Shown here: in pieces, positions 9,632-20,589 of the stretch
Numbering within the stretch: the first letter of the stretch is position 1
How the letters are laid out: every line of letters starts with the position of its first letter
Assembly: GCA_963786155.1 (NCBI GenBank)
Contig: CAWAXW010000006.1
Coordinates: 2,728,001 to 2,792,000 of the forward strand
From: CAWAXW01 sp963786155
Lineage (GTDB): Bacteria; Actinomycetota; CADDZG01; WHSQ01
DNA: 64,000 bases
Reading direction: 5' to 3'
The notes under the pieces: model-generated
Told to the model about the DNA's origin: nothing
Databases searched by the model: none
What the model saw: only the letters and a program-made list of their open reading frames with translations
Program-made: the position numbers and the translations under genes

Positions 9632-12189
9632 GCGCTTGCGGACCTCACCGTGACGGATCGGTCCGCGCCGAGATCAGATCGGTTCGTTCGCAAGCCCTGC
9701 TGGTCGTACGGCATGAACACGCGCCCGCGCGCGACATCGCCGATCGACGACCTCGAGCTCGTGACTTCATGGCCCGTCGCCCGCTGACGACCACCTCGTC
9801 ACCATCGGCGACGCCCACAGCGCTTCGCGTCCTCGTCGTTGATCTCGACGAACGGCTTCGCGCTGCATGCCTCGCAAGGCGACGCTCTCGGAGACCATCG
9901 TTGCCCTCGTCGTAGATCAGCGGCCGGTCAGGAGCGTGTATCCATCCGCTGTGGGTGGGGAGGTGGCCGGTTGGGATGGCTTCGGCGATTCCGGCGATGC
10001 CGTCGGCGCTCGTTGAGCGCGGATGAAGCCGGGGCGCTGTTCGAGCTTCGAACGCGCGTAGCTCCCAGCGACAGCGGCCAGTTCTGACCGGTCTGGAAGG
10101 GCGCTCCGCTGCGGAAGCCCTTCGGGTACTGACCGCCGGGACCTGCTACTGGACTGCGGGCCGTCGATGGTCGGATTCGAACGCCGGACTCGTACTGCAA
10201 GGTCTGCGGCGGCGGCATGTCTTGGGTCAGACGCCGCCACGTCGACGTCGGCGTGGGTCGGGACGGACTCGCTTGATGTCCGTCCAGACGTCGTCGAAGG
10301 TGCGCCAGCTCCAGTCCTCGCCCAGGCGCGAGGCGATGCGCGTGCACGCTCGCCACGGCTCCACGGCCGTACCCGGCGGCGGCAGCAGGGCGCTCGAGCT
10401 TCTGCAGGCGACGCTCGAGGTTCGTGAACGTTCCCTCGCGCTCGGCATACGCCGCGCTCGGAAGGACGACGTCGGCGTGCGCAGCGCCGTCTCCGTTGGG
10501 AAGCAGCTCGATCGACGACCGTGAAGACGTTGCCGTTCAGCGCGCGTCGCGCGAGGTCCGCGTCGGGGAAGTCGGCGATCAGGTCGGCGCCGAAGATGAG
10601 CAGCGCGTCGAGCTCGCCGGCGGCTGCGGCCTCGAGGATCGCTCTGGTGTCGCGTCCGGGTTCGTCGACCGGCTCGTAGCCGGCTCCAGGCCGGGTGCAC
10701 GCCCATGTCGATCATCCCCTGCGAGCCCGCGTGCGGCGGGCACACGAGGAGCTTGCCGCCGCTCGCTGCCGCGAGTCGCGACGTAGCCGCGGCGAACGGC
10801 TGCGGTTTCGTCGCGGCCGGGCGACGACGGGCCCCAGCACACGACCGCAGGTCCTCCGAGGTCGGCGAGCTTCGCCGAGCTGCGGCGGCGTCGTCGCCGG
10901 GGGCCGCTCGCACGATCTCCGTTGCGAACGCGTCGAGCGAGATCCGGCGCGGGGAGACGACCGTCAGCTTGGCTCCGCCCTCGAGCACGGCCTTGCGCAG
11001 ACGCAGGTAGAGGACCGGAAGGGTCTCTTTGGGATCGGGGCCGACCCAGACGATCGTCTTGCGCGGCTCGAGGTCGTCGAGCGTCGCCGTCGACCCGCCG
11101 CGCCCGAACGGTCGAGCGCCAGTTCGTACGGAGCGCCTGCATCCTGGATGCGCGAGTCGATGTCGTTCGTCTTCAGGACGCTTGCGCGCGAGCTTCGACG
11201 ATCGCGTACGCGTCCTCGGTGGTGAGGTGCCCACCGGCGATGACGCCGACCTTCTTGTCCTTCGAGCTTCTCGGCGATCGTCTGCGAGGGCGTCGCCCCA
11301 CGGACTCCGCTGCGAACTCGTCGCTCTCGCCGCGGACCAGCGGCGTCTCGAGGCGATCCTCGGATCGACACGTAGTGGTAGCCGAAGCGGCCCTTGTCGC
11401 AGATCCAGAAGTCGTTGACGTGCTCGTTCGGCAGCGCCTGGCACCGCACCATCGTTGCCGGCGCGCGCCTCGTTCGTGATCGGGCAACCGACCGAGCAGT
11501 AGGCGCAGACGCTCGGCGCGGTCTCGAGGTCCCACGGCCGCGACACGAACCGGTACGGCTTCGACGTCAGCGCGCCGACCGGACAGATCTGGATCGTGTT
11601 GCCCGAGAAGTAGCTGTCGAACGGCTCGTCGTTGAAGGTGAGGATCTGCGTACCCGCGCCACGATCGACGAGCTGGATGAACCGGTCGCCGGCGATCTCG
11701 TCGGAGAAGCGGACGCATCGCCAGCACAGCACGCAGCGCTCGCGGTCGAGCACGACGAGGTCGGAGATCTCGAGCGCCTTCTCGTAGGTGCGCTTCGGTT
11801 CGACGTAGCGCGTGCGAGCCCGGGCCCGTGCCGATAGGTCTGGTCCTGCAGCGGGCACTCGCCGGCGCGGTCGCAGATCGGGCAGTCGAGCGGGTGGTTG
11901 ATCAGCAGGAACTCGAGCATCCCCTCCTGCGCGTCGACCGCGCTCCTCGTCGACCGTGTTGACCTTCATCCCGTCGGCCACCGGGGTCGCGCACGCCGGC
12001 AAGCAGCTTGCTCTGACCCTCGACCTTGCACGAGACACATGCGGCACACGGCGACCGACTTCATGCCCGGGTGGTAGCAGAAGCGCGGGACGAAGACGCC
12101 CATCTCCTCCGCGACGTCGATGAGCAAGCGGCCCTTCTCGGCCTCGACCGTCCGCCCGTTGATCGTCAGTTCGACCGGCTGCTGATCGC

Positions 12190-12193
<4 letters not shown>
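9628..12193 (-). CDS. nuoG: NADH-quinone oxidoreductase subunit G (frame broken many times)
   Basis: Large iron-sulfur subunit of the NADH-dehydrogenase arm. The start MSDQQPVELTINGR at 12193 overlaps the nuoF stop. The 2Fe-2S domain shows FCYHPGMKSVAVCRMCLVQ, then NHPLDCPICDRAGECPLQDQ, then RCVLCWRCVRFSDEIAG and TICPVGALTSKPYRF. The molybdopterin-like middle has CAYCSVGCPI and NDFWICDKGRFGYHYV. The C-terminal domain (GYTLLTGR, then VEINDEDAK) runs to about 9650. About ten shifts are needed to join these blocks. Length and order match the roughly 800-residue actinobacterial subunit. Confidence 0.85.
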
Positions 12194-13544
<1,351 letters not shown>

Positions 13545-13548
<4 letters not shown>

Positions 13549-14269
13549 GACGACGCGCGCCTCCTCTGCGACGCCATCAGCTGCCGTCCTCGTCGCCGCC
13601 GTGCTCCTTCGGGCCGGAAGCCGGGGGCATAGCTCGGCTGCGAGGCCGACTCGCCCCCGACGGTGCGTTCGGTGACTCGGTGTCGGCGGGCCAGCGGAGC
13701 TCCGGCGGTCAGCGCGTCTCGCGCGCGATCTCCTTGCGAGGTCTTGACGGGCTCGCCGCGGACGCTGCGGAGCTCTTCGCCTCGCTCGAGCTGCGTCGAC
13801 GAGCTCGACGCGTCGTCCGGGGCTCACCTTGTAGAAGTCCTCGTAGTTGATCTGCAGGCTCGGGGCGCCGTCGCAGGTCGCGAGGCACTCCGCGGCTTCG
13901 AGCGAGAACTCGCCGTCCGGCGTCGTCTCGCCGGCTTCGATCCCGAGCCGCTCCTCCAGAGCCGGCGATCACCTTGCGCGCGCCCAGGTGCGTGCACGAG
14001 ATGTTGCGGCACACGGAGATCAGGTACTCGCCCTGAGGCTGCTTCTTGAGCATCGTGTAGAAGCTGCCGGAGGCGAGGACCTCCGCCGGAGTCAGGCCCA
14101 GGATGTCGGCGACCTCGCGCATCCCCTCCTCGGTCACGTAACCCTCGACCGATTGGACGAGGAACAACAACGGCAGCGTCGCCGACCGCGAGTTCGGATA
14201 CTTCGCGCCGATCGCTCTCGGCCATCGTCGCCGAAGCTCGAATCCTTCGAGGATCGTCACCTTCGTCAT
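13545..14269 (-). CDS. nuoE: NADH-quinone oxidoreductase subunit E (frame broken)
   Basis: 24-kDa thioredoxin-fold subunit with a 2Fe-2S cluster (N1a). It starts MTKVTILEGFELRR at 14269 with ATGA overlap to nuoD. The reads EEGMREVADILGLTPAEVLA and FYTMLKKQPQGEYLISVC are typical, and cluster cysteines are seen in CRNISCTHLGA and, after a shift near 13965, AAECLATCDGAPSLQINYEDFY. After this core the tail to 13545 is Arg/Ala/Pro-rich in all frames, and its true reading is unclear. Shifts near 14225, 13965, 13815 and 13730 are evident. Confidence 0.85.
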
Positions 14270-15515
14270 CGGTCGACCCCTCCCATGATCGGGTCGACCG
14301 ACGCGATCGACGCGATCAGGTCGGCCACGAGGCCGCCCATCGCCATCACCCGCAGCGCCTGCAGGTTCACGAACGACGGGTCGCGCACGTGGCAGCGGTA
14401 GGGCGAGGTGCCGCCGTCGGAGACTGACGTAGCGCCGAGCTCGCCGCGCGGCGACTCGACCGCCGCGTAGGCCTCGCCCGCCGGCACCGTGTAGCCCTGG
14501 GTCGACCAGCTTGAAGTGATGGATCACGGCCTCCATCGACCGGTTCAGCTCCTCGCGCGGACGGAGGCGTGAGCTTCGGGATCCATGTTCTTGTAGTCGC
14601 CGCCCGGCATCTTGTCGATGCAGCTGGTCGACGATCTTGACCGACTCGCGCATCTCGTCCATGCGCACCTTGTAGCGCGCGTAGACGTCACCCTCGTCGG
14701 CAAGCGGCACCTCGAAGCTCACGTCCCCGTACGCGTCGTACGGCATGTCGCGGCGAAGGTCCCAGTCGATGCCGGCCGCGCGGGCGATCGGACCGGTCGC
14801 GCCCAGCGCGATCGCCTCGTCCGAGGTGATGACGCCGATACCGCTGGTGCGCTCGAGGAAGATCGGGTTCTCGGTAGAGCAGCTCCTCGTACTCGTCGAT
14901 GCGGCCGGGCAGCGACGCTCGCGATCGCGTCGACGGCCTCCTCCCATCCATCGGGCAGGTCCTCCCACACGCCGCCGGGGATGATGTAGCCGTTGTTCAT
15001 CCGGAGCCCGGTGACCATCTCGTAGAAGTCGAGGATCATCTCCCGCTCGCGGAACCCGTAGAACATCGCCGACATCGCGCCCATGTCGAGGCCCTGCGTC
15101 CCGAACCACACGAGGTGCGACGACATCCTGTTGATCTCGGTCATCAGCGTGCGGATGTACTTGCCGCGCGGGGGCACCTCGACGCCCAGGAGCTCCTCGA
15201 CCGCGAGCGAGTAGGCCTGCTCGTTGAAGAACTGCGCGAGGTAGTCCATGCGCGTGACGATCGTCACGGCGCCGCGCCAGTTCTGGTCCTCGCACTCCTT
15301 CTCCATCCCGGTGTGGAGGTAGCCGATGATCGGCTCGCATCGCATGACGCGTCTCGCCGTCGAGCTCGAGCAGCAGCCGGAGCACCCCGTGCGTCGAGGG
15401 ATGGACCGGGCCCATGTTGATGACCATGCGCTCGTCGGTCCTCGTCGTAGGACTCGACGTACGCGCCCTGGCCCTCGGCTTCGATCTCCTTGACCAGCAT
15501 CTCGGCTCGGCTCAC
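14266..15515 (-). CDS. nuoD: NADH-quinone oxidoreductase subunit D (frame broken)
   Basis: 49-kDa quinone-site subunit of the main complex I operon. I chose the GTG at 15515 because AGGAGG lies 6 bases upstream; the alternative is the ATG at 15500. The core reads NMGPVHPSTHGVLRLLLELD, CEPIIGYLHTGMEKECEDQN, YLAQFFNEQAYSLAVEELLG, TEINRMSSHLVWFGTQGLDM and NNGYIIPGGVWEDLP. It ends SVDPIMGGVDR at 14266. Shifts lie near 15440, 15350, 14925, 14875, 14620, 14570 and 14500. The copy at 1-236 is a separate, intact paralogue. Confidence 0.88.
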
Positions 15516-15607
15516 TCGACCCTCCTGGAGTGGGTCGTGATCCGTCGTCGCGATGCTTCGCTCGGGGGCGCCGACCTGGCCGAGGTGGTCGACCTCGCGG
15601 CTCGGCC

Positions 15608-16064
15608 TCATCGGCCCTTGGGCGACTGACCCGGAGCGTTCGATCTGCAGGAACGGCTGCGGAATGAACTCGACCGGGACCTTCCCGACGCCGTAGTCCT
15701 TGCGCAGCGGGATGGCCCTCCCATTCGTCGGGCATCAGGATCCGCGTCGAGGTTCGGGTGACCCTCGAAGTCGATGCCGAACAGGTCGTAGGCCTCGCGC
15801 TCCATGAAGTTGGCGGTCGGCCACACGTCGACAACCGAAGGCACGCGTCGGCGGATCGCCCTCGGCCGGCGACGTGGATCGTCTGACGCTCCTTCCGTTC
15901 GGGATGGAGCAGTTGGACGACGACCTCGAAGCGATGGTCGTAGCTCGAGATTGCAGCCGGTCGACGCCGCAGAGATCCAGCGAGCAGCCAGCCCTCGGTC
16001 CTTAAGCGCCCGCGCGCGTGCTCGGCCCACTCGCGCCGCGTGCGATGGTTTCGGAGGCCGTCAC
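15608..16064 (-). CDS. nuoC: NADH-quinone oxidoreductase subunit C (frame broken, boundaries uncertain)
   Basis: 30-kDa subunit of complex I. Recognisable blocks are DHRFEVVVQLLHPE (about 15905-15950), VVDVWPTANFMEREAYDLFG and then IDFEGHPN, RILMPDEWEGHP, and the end APGQSPKGR at 15608. Upstream, a one-base correction gives the family-like LLADLCGVDRL. The start is unclear; a GTG at 16064 is one candidate, inside the apparent end of nuoB. About five shifts occur within 450 bases. The gene is short for the family (about 150 residues against the usual 170-200), so its N-terminus may be hidden in the nuoB tail. Confidence 0.78.
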
Positions 16065-16557
16065 GCCGGACGACTCCGCTCCGCGCGTGTACTCGCCGCG
16101 CTTGATCTTCTCGTGCAGAAGCATGATCCCGTCGATCAGCATCTCCGGGCGCGGCGGACAACCGGGCACGTAGATGTCGACCGGAACGATCTGGTCGACA
16201 CCCTGCACGAGCGCGTAGTTGTTGAACACGCCGCCCGAGGACGCGCACGCACCCATCGAGATGACCCACTTCGGTTCGGTCATCTGGTCGTAGATCTGAC
16301 GAAGGACCGGCGCCATCTTCTGCGACACGCGGCCCGCGACGATCATCAGATCGGCCTGGCGCGGCGACGCTCGGAACGCCTCCATCCCGAAGCGCGCGAG
16401 GTCGTGACGCGGCATCGTCGTCGCCATCATCTCGATCGCGCAGCACGCCAGTCCGAAGGTCAGCGGGCCACAGCGAGGACTTCCGCGCCCAGTTGACGAG
16501 CTTGTCGAGTTGCGCGGTGACGAAGTTGGCGCCGATGGTGTCGCTTACTCCGCCCAT
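16002..16557 (-). CDS. nuoB: NADH-quinone oxidoreductase subunit B (one frame break)
   Basis: PSST-type subunit with cluster N2. It starts MGGVSDTIGANFVTAQLDKL at 16557 and overlaps the end of nuoA. After a shift near 16460 comes the cysteine pair followed by EMMATTMPRHDLARFGMEAF. The other cluster cysteines are in ISMGACASSGGVF and VPGCPPRPEM. The open frame ends at 16002, but the last 20-odd residues may belong to nuoC in another frame; the true end could lie near 16060. This is the canonical actinobacterial type, unlike the nuoB at 797-1327. Confidence 0.87.
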
Positions 16558-16913
16558 TCGAGACCTCCTCGCTTCCACACGTACACGTATGCGGCGAAGA
16601 GGATCGCGATGAACACGACCATCTCGATGAGCCCGAACACCTTGAGCTCGTCGTAGGCAACCGCCCACGGATAGATGAACACGGTTTCGATGTCGAAGAT
16701 GATGAACAGCATCGCGATCAGATAGAACTTCACCGGGAACCGCTCGCGTGCTACGCCCGTCCTTCGGGCACGATCCCGCACTCGTAAGGCTCGAGCTTCG
16801 CCGGCGTCCACTTCCGCGGCGTCAGCTTCGACGCCACGATCATCGACGCGACGGCGAACAGCGACGACAGGATGATGAGGAACAGGATCGGCAGGTAAGC
16901 GGGCAAGGCTCAC
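16545..16913 (-). CDS. nuoA: NADH-quinone oxidoreductase subunit A (frame broken)
   Basis: Membrane subunit A, first nuo gene of the main operon. The proposed start is the GTG at 16913, whose GTGA overlaps the stop of the geranylgeranyl-reductase gene. A shift right after it is needed to give LPAYLPILFLIILSSLFAVA. The middle loop LEPYECGIVPEG is in another frame, then FPVKFYLIAMLFIIFDIETV and IYPWAVAYDELKVFG continue cleanly to EWAE at 16545. Length when joined is about 122 residues, as expected. The overlap with the reductase shows that the two are co-transcribed and coupled. Confidence 0.87.
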   Translation of the reverse strand: MSLARLPADPVPHHPVVAVRRRVDDRGVEADAAEVDAGEARALRVRDRARRTGVARERFPVKFYLIAMLFIIFDIETVFIYPWAVAYDELKVFGLIEMVVFIAILFAAYVYVWKRGGLEWAE

Positions 16914-18150
16914 GGCTTCACCTCCGCGAGCTTCTTGAGCGCTTTGAAGACCCTTCTGCTCGACGTCGTGAGGGCTCGTGTCCTCGAGGTTCGCCAGCAA
17001 CGTGAGCGCGAAGCTCCATGACCGCACTTCGAGCGCATCCCCAGCGACACGAGCTTCTCCATCAGCCACGGGGTGGCCGATCAGCTTCACGAATCGACGG
17101 CCGAGCCGGTAGTACGGGCCGTAGGCTCTCTCGAGCTCCTCGGTGTAACTCGATCGAGCGACAGGCGACGAACCGCGAGCGCAGCGCCTCGTCGATGTGG
17201 CGCCCGGCGATGCGCCCGGTCTCGTAGCCGTAGGCGATGCCCTCGCCGTTGCACGGGTTGATCATCCCGGCGGCATCGCCGGTCAGGAGGAAGCCGGGAC
17301 CGTGCGGGGGCCACACGCTGCCGCCCATGAACAGACGACCCGCACGCGGCTTCGAGCAAACGGTGTCGCTGTTGATCTCCCACTCCGCGCGGCAGCGTCG
17401 CGACGAAGTCGTTCTGCAGATCGTGAAGGTTGACGTCGCGCCAGCCACCGAAGGTCGACAGCAACCCGACGCCGACGTTCACGGTCCCGTCGCCGACCGG
17501 GAAGACCCATCCGTAGCCGGGCAGCGCTTCTCGGACCGGAGCGGACGTCGAGGTAGGCCTCGAACCAACCGGAGTGCTCCATCGGCGAACGGAAGTACTG
17601 CCGGATCGCGAATCCCATCGGGTAGTCGTGGTTCGCGACCGGCCCAGCGAGCGCGCGAACTTCGTCGCGGCCCCCTCGGCACAGACGACCCACTTGGCGC
17701 GGATCTCTTCCGTCGTCACCGTCACGCTTGGCGACGAACCCCGCGAGCCACGCCGCTCTCGAAGATCGGCTCTGACCGCCTGCGTCTCGTAGAGGACCTT
17801 GGCGCCCGCCGCTTCGGCGTGGTCGAGGACGATCTTGTCGAGGTCCTTGCGCGGCTTGACGAGGCCGTAGTCGGGCCAGCATCGAGTTCGGGGAAGCGAG
17901 CTCCAGCGTGCGGCCCGCCGCGTGGACGCGCAGGCCCCTTGACGCTCTCCCAGGTGCGCAGCTCGTCGCCGAGACCCATCTCGTCGAGGACCTTGACGGC
18001 GCGCGGGGTGAGGCCGTCGCCGCAGGTCTTCTCGCGCGGGAACGCCTTCTTCTCACAGACGAGAACGGAGTGGCCGCGGGTGGCGAGGTAGTGAGCGACC
18101 GCAGCGCCGGATGGCCCTCCACCGACGATGGCGACGTCGACCTCGGTCAA
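16910..18150 (-). CDS. Geranylgeranyl reductase family FAD oxidoreductase (frame broken), probable menaquinone-chain reductase
   Basis: FAD-dependent reductase of the geranylgeranyl/digeranylgeranyl reductase family; actinobacterial members such as MenJ saturate a double bond in the menaquinone side chain. The TTG start at 18150 leads into VDVAIVGGGPSGAAVAHYLA (dinucleotide-binding motif), and PREKTCGDGLTPRA carries the family's CGDG. Further blocks are ALPGYGWVFPVGDGTVNVGV, and FLLTGDAAGMINPCNGEGIA with YGYETGRIAG (FAD-binding). Shifts start near 17945 and recur about every 100-200 bases. Streptomyces has a similar gene just upstream of nuoA. A Rex operator lies 29 bases upstream of the start, so this gene leads the operon. 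Confidence 0.85.
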
Positions 18151-18178
18151 CGCGATCCGACCTCCCTCTCCAGGAGTT

Positions 18179-18202
18179 AGCTTGTGAATTCCTTCACAAG
18201 CT
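18179..18202. promoter_or_regulatory. Rex operator upstream of ggr-nuo
   Basis: Perfect inverted repeat: AGCTTGTGAA, four-base spacer TTCC, TTCACAAGCT. The core TGTGAA-N4-TTCACA has the same half-sites and spacing as the Rex operator defined in Streptomyces coelicolor (TGTGAACGCGTTCACA). It lies 29 bases upstream of the TTG start of the geranylgeranyl-reductase gene, where it can cover the promoter of the whole ggr-nuoA-N operon. A rex gene with its own similar site is in this window (60097-60801). Confidence 0.88.
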
Positions 18203-18245
18203 CCGTCGTCAGTTTATCCCTGCGATCTAGAGGAGCCGACCGAGA

Positions 18246-19256
18246 CTACTCCGCTAGGGCGGTGCCTCGCATGGAGGGATGGACGTCGCATTGGAAGACG
18301 TACTCGCCCGCTCCGGGTGACTCGAAGGTGTAATCCGTGCTCGCCCCGCCGTCTATCAACTCACCTTCGAGGAATGCGTCGGACTGGGCATCGGCGGCGG
18401 CCTCGTCGGGGTACACCGACACGTTGTGCGGAACGGTGTCGGCATTGTCGAACGCGATTGTCACCTCGCCCTCAGCCGGGATCGATATCTCGTCCGTGTC
18501 GAACTGGACGCTGGCGGCGCTGAGCGCGACCGCGCCGCCTTCGCCACCACCCCCCTCTTCTTCCTCGACGGCCGCTTCACCACCGGCAGCGGCGGGCTCG
18601 TCCTCGGTATTCGCGACGAGGAAGGCGATCGCGATGAACGGGATGATCAAGTACAGGACCGCGAGCCAAGGAGAACGGGGACCACCGGCCTCGGCCGCAG
18701 CGACCTCGGGGACGCCCGACGCGATCAATTCGTCGATGACCTTCCGCCGCTTGTTAACCGCTTCCTGGCCCTCGAACTGAGCGTCGGAAGTCGCCTCGTC
18801 TTCGGGACGCAGCCGTGTCCCGGTCGTGACCCCGTGGGTCACACCTGGGGGGCGCTGGTCGGGCGGTAGTTGCGTCGGCGTCGCGGCGGCGGCCGGCTGG
18901 GCTTCGGGTGCAGCCGCCGCAGGAGCGGCAGCGGCTGGAGCTTCGGTTGCGGGCGCGGGCTCCGGCTCCGGCTCCGCTGCGGGGGTCGGTGCGGGTTCGG
19001 GTTCGGGAGTGGGCTCTGGCTCTGGCTCTGCTACCTCTTCCGGCTCCTCGGCGGGCTCTTCCGCCGCGGGGGCGGCGCCGTCGCCTTCGAACTGGGGCTG
19101 GGCGCCCGGCCACCATTTGGGTTCCTTGGGATGGGGGGAGCCGTGCTCGGCTCTGGCGCGCGCGGCCTTGGCGCGCCCCTCGGCAACCGGGCCGGCGCTG
19201 CCCTTCTGCTGCTCTTCGGTCAGGACCTCTTGATAGATCTGTTCCGGATCGGCCAC
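18246..19256 (-). CDS. Membrane-anchored cupredoxin with cytochrome-b-type N-terminal module
   Basis: 336-residue protein. I chose the GTG at 19256 (VADPEQIYQEVL) because the longer frame reads into the upstream synthase gene in a shadow frame. Residues 1-45 form a soluble module (VLTEEQQKGS, RAKAARARA) nearly the same as the N-terminus of the protein at 48941-49756. Then come KEPKWWPGAQPQFEG, a long Pro/Glu/Ala linker, a second basic segment and one helix (SPWLAVLYLIIPFIAIAFLV). The C-terminal ~90 residues are a plastocyanin-like domain with type 1 copper ligands in PHNVSVY and FQCDVHPSMRG. It is probably a tethered electron carrier between quinol oxidase complexes and the terminal oxidase. 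A paralogous copper domain is at 32609-33259. Confidence 0.85.
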   Translation of the reverse strand: MADPEQIYQEVLTEEQQKGSAGPVAEGRAKAARARAEHGSPHPKEPKWWPGAQPQFEGDGAAPAAEEPAEEPEEVAEPEPEPTPEPEPAPTPAAEPEPEPAPATEAPAAAAPAAAAPEAQPAAAATPTQLPPDQRPPGVTHGVTTGTRLRPEDEATSDAQFEGQEAVNKRRKVIDELIASGVPEVAAAEAGGPRSPWLAVLYLIIPFIAIAFLVANTEDEPAAAGGEAAVEEEEGGGGEGGAVALSAASVQFDTDEISIPAEGEVTIAFDNADTVPHNVSVYPDEAAADAQSDAFLEGELIDGGASTDYTFESPGAGEYVFQCDVHPSMRGTALAE

Positions 19257-19269
19257 GGGCGCAAATGTA

Positions 19270-20274
19270 TCAAGAGACCGCCCGCCCGCAGGCTTCGTTC
19301 GCCAGAGCTTCCAAGTGCGCCTTCGATTCGGCGCGTCCCGGTGTGGAAGCGAGGGCCTCGAGCGCTTGCGAAGCGAGGCGATCGCGCAGTTCTTCCACGG
19401 ACGCGCGGGTCCCGCTGGACTCGACCAGCTCTCGCAGGCGTGCGACCTCCGCGTCGGACAAGGAAGGGCCCGCGCCCCAGTGGTGAATGAAGAAGTCACG
19501 CTCCTCTCCGGACAGCCGTTGCGCGGCGCGTGCGTATAGAAGATTGCGCTTGCCCTCCCGGATATCGGAGTCGTCGGGTTTGCCGGTCTGAGTGGGGGGG
19601 CCGAACGTGCCGAGCAGGTCGTCGGTCAATTGGAACGCTTCGCCCAGTGGCTCCCCGAACGCCACCAAGAACTCACCCAGCTCGTTCGCTTCGCCGGCGA
19701 GAGAAGCTCCGATCAGGAGGGGCTCGAGCACCGTGTAGCGCCCCGACTTGAGGACCACGATCCGGCGGGCATCCTCCTCGCTCATGTCAGGGTCGCCGCT
19801 GCGAACGATATCCAGGTACTGACCGGCGATGACTTCCTGCCGCATACGGGCATACGGGACGAGTCCGCCCTCCAAACCAGAAGGAGGCCAGCCCGCCGTG
19901 GTGAGGAGGGTGTCGGCAAGGACGAGTGCGAGATCTCCTGCCAGCACCGCGATACTCGGACCGTGAATCGAGTGAATTGTGGGCTGTCCGCGCCGACGGT
20001 CGGCGTTGTCCATGATGTCGTCGTGGATGATGGCGAAGGTATGGAGAAGCTCGAGGCTCGCAGCGGTTCGAACGATCTCGGGTCCGTCGGCGCCTCCCGC
20101 GACTCGATGGCCCCAATAGCAGAAGCGCGGCCGCAACCGCTTGCCTCCCGCGTCGACGAGCCGCTGGATCTCGCTCAACAACGGAGCCGCCTCCGGCAAC
20201 GCCGAACGTCGGTCGTCCAGGAAGACAGAGAGAGCGGACACGATCCGCTCGCCAAGCGCCGCGTCGGAAGACAT
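19270..20274 (-). CDS. Polyprenyl diphosphate synthase
   Basis: 334-residue trans-isoprenyl diphosphate synthase. The first aspartate motif is HDDIMDN with the conserved RRGQPTIH after it; GGKRLRPR lies at about residue 43. The second motif is TDDLLGTFG, lacking the last aspartate of DDxxD, a form common in actinobacterial family members. It adds isopentenyl units to make the isoprenoid chain, most likely of menaquinone given the neighbouring reductase and complex I. The start at 20274 is an ATG. It is followed after 13 bases by the cupredoxin gene. Chain length cannot be told from sequence reading alone. Confidence 0.9.
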   Translation of the reverse strand: MSSDAALGERIVSALSVFLDDRRSALPEAAPLLSEIQRLVDAGGKRLRPRFCYWGHRVAGGADGPEIVRTAASLELLHTFAIIHDDIMDNADRRRGQPTIHSIHGPSIAVLAGDLALVLADTLLTTAGWPPSGLEGGLVPYARMRQEVIAGQYLDIVRSGDPDMSEEDARRIVVLKSGRYTVLEPLLIGASLAGEANELGEFLVAFGEPLGEAFQLTDDLLGTFGPPTQTGKPDDSDIREGKRNLLYARAAQRLSGEERDFFIHHWGAGPSLSDAEVARLRELVESSGTRASVEELRDRLASQALEALASTPGRAESKAHLEALANEACGRAVS

Positions 20275-20286
20275 CTCTCAACCGTA

Positions 20287-20589
20287 GTGCGTGTTGTCTG
20301 CTGCGCGCTCTTGGTACTTGCCGCCTGCGGCGGGGACGACGAGGTCGATGGGCATCCGATCACGGGTGTCGTCATCGAGATCGAAGCCGGCGACGGGGGC
20401 TTCGGCGACGTGGACTCGTTCACGGTCAAGGACGGCGATCAGACTTTCGAGATCCTGATCGACGACGAGATCGACTACGGCTTCCCGCTCGGCCACCTCA
20501 ACCAGCACCGAGCAACAGCCGAGCCCGTGCGGGTTGAGATCGAAGAGAGAGGCGACGACCTCGTGGCTCTCTCGATCGAGGACGCTTAG
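20287..20589 (+). CDS. Small lipoprotein of unknown function
   Basis: 100-residue predicted lipoprotein. A GTG start at 20287 gives a short hydrophobic signal ending in LVLAAC (lipid-attachment Cys about residue 14). The mature part is acidic with a small beta-rich look (GVVIEIEAGDGGFGDVDSFT, then GDQTFEILIDDEIDYGF), like a single OB- or Ig-like domain; I do not recognise a family. It is divergent from the polyprenyl synthase, with only 12 bases between the starts, and its stop overlaps that of the convergent subtilase gene by 4 bases. The frame is open further upstream but has no start with signal-peptide character. Confidence 0.7.
   Translation: MRVVCCALLVLAACGGDDEVDGHPITGVVIEIEAGDGGFGDVDSFTVKDGDQTFEILIDDEIDYGFPLGHLNQHRATAEPVRVEIEERGDDLVALSIEDA

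Noticed and set aside
18960..19060. Microsatellite or CRISPR-like repeat in the GGCTCCGGCTC-type stretch
   Set aside because: The repeats encode the Pro/Glu linker of the cupredoxin in frame; no spacers or regular unit.
18246..19499. Longer start for the cupredoxin gene
   Set aside because: Residues before the GTG at 19256 lie in a shadow frame of the polyprenyl synthase, and the N-terminal module shared with the cytochrome b protein begins exactly at that GTG.
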